The position numbers were made by a program, and so were the translations under genes. Below are positions 56,364 to 64,000 of a stretch of DNA of 64,000 nucleotides, one piece after another. The stretch's first letter is position 1. Each line of letters starts with the position of its first letter. Source of the stretch: Eutreptiella sp. 'Long Island Sound 2002' (taxonomy: Eukaryota; Euglenozoa; Euglenophyceae; Eutreptiales; Eutreptiaceae); the NCBI GenBank assembly GCA_964036045.1, contig OZ038382.1, positions 79,025,918 to 79,089,917 on the forward strand, read 5' to 3'. The notes below the pieces were generated by a model. It ran no database searches. It was not told the origin of the DNA and saw nothing but the letters and a program-made list of their open reading frames with translations.

Positions 56364-56535
56364 GTGTGAAGAAGTTCATTCCGGTCAAGCATGAGGTCAC
56401 AATTTACCCGTAATCAGATTGTCCTGTGTTAGTCCAGGAGCGAATCATATCTATTGGTGTACACCGGAGCTCTCGGAAACCTCCTTCACTCCTGCCGTAT
56501 TGTTGTGCGACATTACAGGGCAAACTGACGGAGGA
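56364..56535 (+). repeat. Dispersed repeat, copy B
   Basis: Same sequence and orientation as 17-185. It ends at a pyrimidine-poor ACATTACAG, a possible splice acceptor, followed directly by coiled-coil coding sequence. Confidence 0.85.
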
Positions 56536-56725
56536 GGAGCAGTACCGTCGAAGGATCGAAACGGAGCGTGACAGAGAAAGGGCAATGAGGCAAGCCGCAG
56601 AATCTCAAGCCGCAATCTGGCAGGAAATCGGAAAAAAGATGCGACGTGACTTAGAACGTTTGCTGACGCAAGAAGAGCAAAGGAGGCGCGACGTCGAAAT
56701 GGATAAGGCACACAACCAACGCTGA
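56520..56725 (+). CDS. Coiled-coil ORF fragment
   Basis: From GKLTEEEQYRRRIETERD to DVEMDKAHNQR the translation is a strongly charged heptad-rich helix of about 65 residues. Coding continues in sense for some codons past the TGA (AAEVDMTVVQLRREAEQKL), so this stop may be a mutation. The long Met-started frame from 56426 runs through the dispersed repeat and is less likely to be the true start. A splice acceptor at about 56519 is possible. PIF/Harbinger elements often carry a Myb/SANT protein with a C-terminal coiled coil, which would fit the transposase fragment downstream. That link is inference. Confidence 0.45.
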
Positions 56726-56799
56726 GCTGCTGAGGTGGATATGACTGTAGTGCAGTTGAGGCGCGAAGCGGAGCAAAAGCTATCCAAGGTATTGATGAG

Positions 56800-56978
56800 C
56801 GCGCTGTCTGTGTGTTGTTTGTGAGTCAGCGCTGTCTGTGTGTCATTTTTGTGTCTTTTGGGTGTCAGCACGCTGTCTGTGTGTTCGTTGTGTGTCAGCG
56901 CGCTCTGTTTGTGTTCTCTGTGTGTCAGGGCGCTCTGTTTGTGTCCTTTGTGTGTCAGCGCGCCGTCTGTGTGTTTTG
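56800..56978. repeat. Short tandem repeat of about 30 bp
   Basis: Five or six units of TGTGTGTCAGCGCGCTCTGTT type, with units varying around 30-33 bp. It sits immediately before the transposase-like coding tail. Confidence 0.75.
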
Positions 56979-57186
56979 TATCATCGTTGAGAATTGCTTC
57001 TCCAACATCAAGAAATTCGGGGTTTTTCAGCGGCGGAAGCGCCGTGGAGGCCTGTATGACAAAGACACGGTGGCGAAGCTCTTCACATTTGCATGTGCAC
57101 TTCACAATGCTGAGCAGCAAATCGACATGATTGCCCAGTGCCGGCCGTTCGGGGAGAAAACGTGTTTTTGCAGAATGGCACCGTAA
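56979..57186 (+). pseudogene. PIF/Harbinger-like DDE transposase, C-terminal fragment
   Basis: About 65 codons: IVENCFSNIKKFGVFQRRKR, then KDTVAKLFTFACALHN. This resembles the end of DDE_Tnp_4 nucleases, where the third catalytic acid lies in a VE-x2-F-x2-(I/L)KKF motif and the domain closes with an A-C-x-LHN helix. The first two catalytic Asp residues are absent because a tandem repeat replaces the upstream part. It ends in TAA after CFCRMAP. Recognition is by motif only. Confidence 0.6.
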
Positions 57187-57440
57187 GCAATGTGCAAAGA
57201 TAAGAAACGTCCATTTTTGCTAACAATGACCGTTTACAGTTTACTCTAAAGATTCTGTTTGATGATTTGAAGTGTTTTGGTTGCATGCTACATTGCCATA
57301 TTGGGTAGGGGTAGATGCAATGGTGCGCAAAACTGTTTGTTTTGTTGAAATGAATAATTTTTGCAAAATTTGTAGGTAGGGCTAGGGTCAGGGTGGCACC
57401 CAGGTACTCCAACTGGGCCTGGAGCTTCAAGGGCGGCACG
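57187..57440. other. AT-richer spacer
   Basis: About 250 bp without repeat or gene signal. It leads into the 11-bp minisatellite. Confidence 0.4.
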
Positions 57441-57905
57441 GAGTGTCTAGAGCGCGTCAGGATGTATCAGGATGCGTCAGGATGACGTCAGGATTGCGTC
57501 AGAATGGCGTCAGGACGGCGTCAGGATGACGTCAGGAATGTATCAGGGATGGCGTCAGGTTGCGTCAGGATGCGTCAGGATGGCGTCACGATGACGTCAG
57601 AAAAATGTCAAGGCAGCGTCAGGATGGCGTCAAGATGGCGTCAGGATGGCGTCAGGGAACGTCAGGATAGTCCTATGGCGTCAAGAATGCGTCAGGATGC
57701 GTCAGGATGGCGTTAGGATGGCGTCAAGATGGCGTCAGGATGCGTCAGAATGGCGTCAGGCAAGCGTCATATGTGTGTCAGGGTAGAGGTGTAGGCGTCA
57801 GGAGCGTGTCAGGATGCGTCAGGATGCGTCAGGAAGGCGTCAGGGCGGCGGCAGGAAGGCGTCAGAATAATTTAGCGTCAGGTTGGCGTCAGGATGACGT
57901 CAAAC
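57441..57905. repeat. GCGTCAGGATG minisatellite (10-12 bp units)
   Basis: About 40 units of GCGTCAGGATG with 10-, 11- and 12-bp variants (GGCGTCAGGAT, GACGTCAGGAA). TGACGTCA, the CRE palindrome, appears within many units. Two more units lie at about 55968-55980. The Met-rich open frames inside it are artefacts. Confidence 0.9.
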
Positions 57906-59138
57906 CACGCGGCGCCTGAATCAAATCGCTGCCAGGACGCGGGACTTGATACTGCATACGTTACTGATTTTTACATCCATTTACAGGGCATACTTGTCAG
58001 TTTTTACAGAACTTCCTTGATGTTTCGAGAATTATTACCGTTTCTGTGGGAAATTGGAGTCATGTGGAGATCCTGACCAAACTGTGGGCCTGGGGAGGAA
58101 AACCCGCCCCCCAGCGGTTGTCCTGGGTACCCGCTGCCATGCTTTGGTGTGATCGAGCTCCTCAATGGTTTGCTCTAAGGAGGAGGGTGAAGCGGTACCC
58201 AGGACCCCATGGCCCATAGGGCAAATGTCTGTCCTTCCCCGCTACCTCTGCCTAATCTCCGTCCTGCTTGTCGGGATATGCTTCCTCCAGCCCATTGGGA
58301 GCCGGCATGGGACCAATCCCATTACTAACCTTCCCAATCGATCAAATTGATCAGGAATTTCTATAATTCCAATTTAATGATCGAATCTTGCGGGAAATCG
58401 ATTAACATCGATTATTCTGACCGGATTTCTCACCGCCGTGAAGACCTCGCCCGTTGTCGCCTGCGCGCCTGTTTGCGGGGTGTTTCCGTGGCGAGTTTTG
58501 TTTTGACTTTTTCTTGTGTACCTTTGAGGTTGGAAAGGAAGCTAAGGGATGGATCTGTAGGATTTTACATGTACTTTCATCTGGTGTACTCATCCGAACT
58601 TTTCGCTGTCGCGTCGGGGAGAAAATCAACGCGCAAGGTTTTCCGTCAAGCGACCGAACTCATGATTCTCATAAACCACGAGTTAGGAGTAAACCCTACC
58701 TCTCCCCCCTTTGCCTCCCTTTCACGCCCCGTCAACATGGGTATATCGCTTCCTTTGGGGAAGCGGCTTTTAGGAGTGTTTTGGGACATACACGGGTGCG
58801 AAAATCCTAAGTCAAAATAGTGCGCAAACGCTAACTTTGTGTACTTGTGAGCATGAACGTAAAAAACTTAACATAATGCTCCGAAGACAGAGAGCCCCAG
58901 GCCATTTTCGATTTTCGAGCCAACTCAACGATGGCACCAGGCAATTCAATGCGTATCAAAACATGGCTTTTTGCAAAGACGACTTTTGCTCTAAAATTTA
59001 GCCAAAATGGCTGTGGTGCCAAGGCTCGCTCTCGAAGCCAAGAGCCATATGAGCCCTGAACGAAAGCAATATAGAACGTAGAGAGCACAAAGGACATCGT
59101 GTATGGCTGGTTTGATTTTTCCAAGCCTATCTACTATT
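57906..59138. other. Low-copy mixed-composition sequence
   Basis: Composition is close to balanced. There is an inverted repeat (TCCTGGGTACC at 58121, GGTACCCAGGA at 58194), and short frames of up to 157 codons without domains. If a cellular gene exists in the window it could be here with introns, but I cannot support exon calls. Confidence 0.4.
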
Positions 59139-59648
59139 TTATATAATGTTACATTGTGGGCACGCGCACCGAACCTGCCTTTTGCACACGTGCCCATATG
59201 CATGCATGATTGGCTTGGCATCAAAGGGAGGACTTGACCGAAAGGGAGTATGTTTGTAAACACGTACTATGGGTCCTTCAATTCGTGTGTATGCCATATT
59301 ATATGGCCCTTCGTGAGCCATGGGTATATATGTCCCAGTATTGGCATTTTGGGCATATTTCCTATCTTCGTGTGCTGCAAGGGCCGATGTGTTAAAAATG
59401 GTTTTCTTGTGCTTCAGACCCGAGCTAATGTTGATAAAGGGACCTAGGCTCTTGATTGCTTCCAGGCAAAAATCTAAAGTCCACCTCCCTTGGGAGCCGG
59501 AAATACAATCTTTTGAAGTAAACACTTTTGGGACGACTAACCCTCTTTTTGGCAATAATGGCAACAACCCCCATCTCCCCCTTAATGTTCGCCCCCGGGC
59601 TATGTGCGCCCGTTGTCCAAGGTTAAGGGCGACTTGCAAAGGGGACAC
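59139..59648 (-). CDS. Unidentified ORF of 169 codons
   Basis: A minus-strand frame from MSPLQVALNLGQRAHIARGR to a terminal CKRQVRCACPQCNII. The composition is balanced and includes a C-terminal CAC-PQC cysteine pattern. A plus-strand frame of 133 codons overlaps it, so the choice of strand is uncertain. No membrane segment, signal peptide or known domain is evident. It could be chance in low-copy DNA. Confidence 0.25.
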   Translation of the reverse strand: MSPLQVALNLGQRAHIARGRTLRGRWGLLPLLPKRGLVVPKVFTSKDCISGSQGRWTLDFCLEAIKSLGPFINISSGLKHKKTIFNTSALAAHEDRKYAQNANTGTYIPMAHEGPYNMAYTRIEGPIVRVYKHTPFRSSPPFDAKPIMHAYGHVCKRQVRCACPQCNII

Positions 59649-60697
59649 ACACCCGCCTCGAATAGGGTGTATCCCCTTGTGTCCGCTCGTTGGGATGGGA
59701 CAGCCATGGGTGGCTCAATAAGGTTTGAGGTTTGAGGTTTGATTTTGCGGGTACTAGACGCCTTTCGGCCCCGGGGGGCCACCTGGTCGGGCCAGGTGAT
59801 ATCCTCCCCACCGGGTCCTAGTGGGGGGCCCTCCAAGACGCATCTCCTGCCTGGTGCCGGAGTCCCCCGAGTTCACAGGGCTTGGAGCCTCGTCCCTCCC
59901 CGGCTTCCCCGTTTCGCCACTCCCCGGTCAGTGCATTAATTTGCAGCCGTGGCTGCAGGCGCTTACCCATCGCGTCGCCCCCCTAATGCGTGGTCGCCAG
60001 GGGCGCCGGCGCCGCCAGGCCCGTGCTACTGGCTCGTCCCCAGTGGGACCCCCTTGGGCTTGCGCGGAGGCTGCCTAGCCTAGAGGCTGGGGCGTGGCGC
60101 AGTGTGCCACTACTGCCTTGGCGGGTGCAGTGCCCCGTCCGTGTGTGCGCGGTGCTCGCGGCCGGTTCGAGGGGTTTCAGGCCGGTAGCTGGTGTTGTGT
60201 CTCTCCCGGTTCCCCCTTTCCGCCCCGCGTGTCCCGCGCTGCGTGTGGCGGGCCGTCCCGTCCGGGTGTCCCTTACCCTCGCTCGCTGGTACGCCATTCG
60301 ACGCAGTCTGTGCGTTCCGCGAGCTCGGTCCGGTTGCCCTTCTGGTAGTCCCCGCGTGCCCTTCGCGTGTGTGTGCGCTGGCGCTCCCGCGGCGTCCGCT
60401 CCCCCCCCCCCTGGTCGGTGTGGCGTGCGCACCTCGCGCGGTCCCGGCACTGGGCGCTGGTAGGGCCGTTCCACGTGGTCTGTGCCCCTCCGCGTGTCCT
60501 ACCCCGGTCCCTTGCTCCATCTGGCGTGCTTGGGGGGGGGCAGTCCGGTCCCCGTTCCCTTCTACTTGGCTTGGGGTTGTGGGGGTGGCAGAAGGGCGTC
60601 TCTGGGGGGGGTGCCTTCCACTGTTGCGAGGGGCGTCTGGGGTCAGGCGCTCCCCCTCCCCCGACTGCCCGCCCACTGGGCGGTCTGTTGGGGTCCG
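59649..60697. other. Spacer, GC-rich toward the right
   Basis: Three GGTTTGA units at about 59725-59742, then GC-rich DNA with overlapping open frames on both strands and no domain. No gene supported. Confidence 0.4.
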
Positions 60698-62704
60698 CTA
60701 CCCACGTGCTGTGGGCGCGGGCGTGTGGGTGTGGGGGCTCAACACTGTCCCCTTGGCCTGCACGCCCAGTGGCGGCTGCGTGCCGCGAGAGTGGTGGGGG
60801 GCCGTCCCCCTACCTGGATTGGGGCTGTGCGCCCCCCGTGGGGCGGGTCCGTGGCGTTCGTGTGCCGGGGGGCGGGCTGGGGGGGGGGGCGGCCAGTGCG
60901 CCGTGACTCCCGTTTGTGCGGCCGGGGGGGGCCTGTAAGGCGGGGGGTCGCTCTGCCTCGTTCCGTTCCTCTGCCTTCCCTGGGCAGGCAACAAAGCGGG
61001 CGTCACTGGCGTTGTTCTGTCCATGGGGGGCGTGGCCCCCCATACCACTCCGGTTCGTGCTCGCCCGCCTTCACTGGGCGTGATCTGCGCGGCGTCCTGG
61101 CGCGTTGGCGCGGGCTTGCTTGTTCCCCGCGGTTCCTGTGGGAGCCGGCGGCTGGGGCGGAGGGGTGTGCCCCGCTCCGGCTCCTCTCTCGGGCGGGGGG
61201 AGGGGGGACCATCCCCCCTGCCTCGGGGGTTGGGGGCCGGGGGCCCGCGGGGTCGTGGGGGTTGGGGGGGGATGAGCTCGCCGGCGTCAGGGTCGATGTT
61301 GTAGAGGTCGAGGTGGTGGTGGTGGTGGTGGTGGTGGTTGTGGTGCGCCGGCATCTGTTGCATGCCGGGGGGGATGCACCTCACCGGCTGCACGTCTGGC
61401 TGCGGGGGCGCCCCGCCGCCCGCACCCCTCCCTTCGACCCGCCCTCCCCCCCGGGCTCCCATGCCCCGTCCCGCCTGTCCCTGGGGGCCCGTGGCGCCCT
61501 TGCCCTTGCCCTTGGGCCCCCTTCCGGCACCCTGCCCGTGCCGTGGGTCCTGCCCCCTGTCACCCACGCCCTGGCCTGCCTGCTCGCCCACCGTCCCTCG
61601 CTCTGCTCCCTGCACCTGGGCGCCCTGCCCGCGCCCCTGTGCGCCCTTCCCGTGCCCTGGCCTCTTCCCGGCTCCCTGCCCTGAGTCGCGCCGTCCGCTG
61701 CCCGCGTCCTGTCCCCCTCCGCTGCTGCGCCCTTGCTCCCTCCCGCGCGTGCCCTGGCCCACTCCTTGCGTGTGCTCCTGGGCACTTCCCCTGTTGCCTC
61801 CTGTCCCCTGCTCCGCGCTCCCGTCGCTGGCACGCAGCTCTGCCTGCGCGCCGTCCCCTCAGTCCTGGGTCACGCGCCGGGCGTCCCGCTGCCTTTGCAG
61901 CTGCGGCAGCGTGACGCCCGGCGGCGAGCGCTGGGGCGCCAGGGGGCGGACGTGCCGCGTCCGCCCTGGGGGGAAGGGCTTGGAAAGGAACGGCCTTTGG
62001 GGGGGCTGGTGTGGGTGTGGGTGGGGTTGGCGTGGGCGCGGTACTTCGCGCTCTCCCTGCCCACTGCTGCTGCTGCGGCGGCCGCCGGCGAGGCGCCCGT
62101 GGCCTGTGCGGGGTCCCTCCCCCGCTTTCGTGGCGTGCTGGGGGCCGCGGCGTGGCCGGCTGAGGCGGTGGCGCGGCTCGCCGCGGCCGCGGTTGCAACC
62201 CCTCGCGCGCCCTCCTTGCTCCCCTCTGCGGCTGCGGCAGCCCTCGGCGATGCGCCCGGTTCCTGCGCGGGGGCTACCCCCCGTGTCGGCGGCGTGCCGG
62301 GGGCCGCGGTCGGGGCCACGGCGTGGCTCGCTGGGGCTGCGGTCTCCGCTCCCCGCGCGTCTGGGGCCCCCTCCCCTGGGCGGGGCGGCAGGGCTAGCTG
62401 CTTGGGCGGCGGGGGCGGACAACTCGGCCCGCTCAGGCTCCTGGGTCAACGGCCCGGTGTCAGCGGAGGCCGCCTGGGGCTGCCCAGCCGGCGGCCCGAC
62501 CAGCACCGCCGCCTCCGCCAGCCTCCGCTCCTCGCGCTCCGCGGGGGTCTCCCCCGTCCACTCCGGGGGGAAGGGGGAGTGGGAGCGGGACCGGTGGTGG
62601 TGGCGGTCATCCGGCAGGGGGGAGCCATCGGAGTCTGCAATCACTGTTTTTCTGGTAGGCATGCGTGGTGGCAGCTGCGCCCTTCCCACTACCTCCCGGT
62701 GCAT
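60698..62704 (-). pseudogene. Second-ORF-like remnant, third locus, low-complexity and Gly-rich part
   Basis: Two minus frames, 62704-61859 and 61762-60698, are in the same register with stops between them. The first opens MHREVVGRAQLPPRMPTRK and has a charged helix (TPAEREERRLAEAAVL). The second carries Gly-Gln-Arg-Lys repeats (GRGPKGKGKGATG), then PPGMQQMPAHHN with a run of His, and Pro/Arg-rich sequence. The Gly-Lys-Gln block followed by a Met/Pro/Gln/His block is the same order as in the plus-strand ORF at residues 350-460. That is the reason for the assignment. Alignment is by composition and order more than residue identity. Confidence 0.45.
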
Positions 62705-63936
62705 CAGTGTCGTGCCGTGGGCAGTGCCGTGCAGTGCTCTGCGGGGGGGAGGGGGGGAGGGGGTGGGGGGGCGGCTGTGGCGTCAGCCCCGTACGGGCGG
62801 GGGCCAGCGGCCATCCATCGGCATTGGGAGGGGAGGCGGGGGAGCCACGAAGCCCACGCGTCGCGCCACAGCTCCCAGTCTGGGGCGGGGCTCAGGGCCC
62901 TGGGCCCCTGGGGGTGGTCGGGTGGTGCCGGGGAGAGCCGCACTAGGTGGACCCCCGTAACGGCGGTGACCTCCTGTGTTCGCAGGAAGGTGTGTACCCC
63001 GTCCCGCGCCGCGGCGCCGGGAGGGGGGGGTGGGGTACAGGTGCTGCCCAATAGAGGTGGGCGGGGGTGATCCCCAGGACCTGTTCCAGGTCCCCGCGGG
63101 TCGCGACGATGAGGAGGAGCAGGAGGGTGCCAGGGCGCTCTTGCCAGAGGAACTGCCCCCTGTGGTGGGCACTTCTGGTTCTGGAGAGGGGGGGGGGGCA
63201 GGTCTGGGTTGGCCGAGCCGCGGGGCGCGTGCGTCGCCGGCGGGAGGGCGGGGCACCAGGTGGGCTCCCTGGGGAACGCCTCGCATACGATGGCGTACGG
63301 GGGGGTCGGCCTGGTGCCGTCGTACACCGGGTTGGTTGGCCGGGGGCGGGCGGGCGCCTCGTCCGCGCCTTCCACGAACACCGTGATTTCGCCCACCTCC
63401 AGGTCCTCTTCCGGCGGGTGTAGAAGGTCGAGCGCCGCATGTAGCTCGGACACTCCCCCCGGGTATGTGGCCCGCTCTTGGTTCAGGTACGGGGCCGTGT
63501 CCCCGGGTTAGCGCATCCTCAGGGCGTGCACCAGGGCTGGGGCGCTGCTACGGAGGGACATGGCAGACCCCGCTCCTGTCAGCCGCAGGGTGTCCCCCAT
63601 GGACAGGGGCCGGCCCGACCGGTTGGACTCGCGCCACTCCATCCACTGCCCGTAGAGGGCCGCCTCCGGGCTAATGAGCCCCGGCTGGATGGCGTTCACG
63701 ATCCGGTGCATCGCCCGGAGTAGTGTAGGGGCCCCTGCTCCGTTCAGGGCGCGGACGGCCGGGAGGGCGGTCTCGTTGAGGAAAGCCCTCGCACTGCCTG
63801 TCAGGTCACAACGTGCCGCAGCGTACGCCTCATGCGCCTCTGCCACCGCGTCCGCCACCAGGCCCCGGACAGTCGCGTCCTGCGCTTTGCGGCGGGCCCT
63901 GGTGTGTCCTGGCCCATCCCCACGTCGGCATGGCAT
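62705..63936 (-). pseudogene. Second-ORF-like remnant, third locus, N-terminal part
   Basis: The minus frame 63936-63508 (143 codons) has helical content: ATVRGLVADAVAEAHEAYAA, TLLRAMHRIVNAIQPGL, and ALYGQWMEWRES. It is followed in the same frame, after a stop, by SELHAALDLLHPPEEDLEVG and ITVFVEGADEAPA. A further frame around 63160-63050 encodes GTLLLLLIVATRGDLEQVLG. The frame changes occur at G/C runs. No domain recognised. It may extend beyond the window. It lies directly upstream, in the same orientation, of the Gly-rich part. Confidence 0.45.
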
Positions 63937-64000
63937 GGTACTGCGGGCTCTGCAAAGGGCGGCGGCGGGTGAGGGTCAGGGCGCGAACACGTGCTACAGG

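Noticed and set aside
59725-59742. Telomere-like GGTTTGA units
   Set aside because: Only three units, not a known telomere motif, and internal to the sequence.

Overview
The window looks like a repeat-dense block of a GC-rich eukaryotic genome, most likely a unicellular alga or other protist. The reasons are non-LTR and LTR retroelements, satellites, a PIF/Harbinger-like transposase fragment and the absence of bacterial operon structure. I recognise no cellular housekeeping gene and no rRNA or tRNA. The lineage cannot be fixed from this sequence alone.

Layout. 1-1.6 kb: an end of a dispersed repeat and a 65-bp minisatellite. 1.6-18.4 kb: a decayed minus-strand non-LTR retroelement. Read 3' to 5' on the given strand it encodes ORF1, an APE-type endonuclease, reverse transcriptase, RNase H, a zinc-finger tail and a second gag-like or unknown ORF. 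That second ORF is split at 5729-10517 by a young, tandemly duplicated non-autonomous LTR retrotransposon (three 930-bp LTRs, two 1-kb internal regions, a 4-bp GGAC target duplication). 18.8-23.4 kb: three satellites with 166-bp, 65-bp and 127-bp periods. The 127-bp unit consists of three hairpins with matching arm changes. 23.4-24.4 kb: a CCCCTG hexanucleotide array fused in frame to the next ORF. 24.4-35.4 kb: a better preserved plus-strand relative of the same retroelement. Its ORF1-EN-RT-RNaseH-ZnF region is one 8-kb reading frame with six internal stops and no frameshift, followed by more 127-bp repeats and a 797-codon second ORF. 35.4-38.8 kb: a presumed 3' region ending in a (TTAC)n tail. 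38.8-48.2 kb: two more CCCCTG arrays (1.2 and 6.8 kb) with higher-order repeats. 48.4-49.4 kb: a 5'-truncated second copy of the (TTAC)n-tailed end. 49.4-52.1 kb: the ORF1 N-terminal part of a third, minus-strand element. 52.1-56 kb: GT/GATG-rich minisatellite-like DNA. 56-57.2 kb: an AT-richer stretch with a coiled-coil ORF and a Harbinger-like transposase tail. 57.4-57.9 kb: an 11-bp minisatellite. 58-59.7 kb: low-copy sequence with no recognised gene. 60.7-63.9 kb: minus-strand coding remnants resembling the second ORF of the retroelement.

How the parts relate. The coding capacity belongs to one family of large non-LTR elements present in at least three diverged copies, two of them head to head. 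Each element would make an RNA-binding ORF1 region, nick the target with its APE-type endonuclease, reverse-transcribe there, and use its RNase H. All copies appear inactive as read. The LTR insertion is clearly younger than its host element, because its LTRs differ at only about a dozen positions while the host carries stops and frameshifts.
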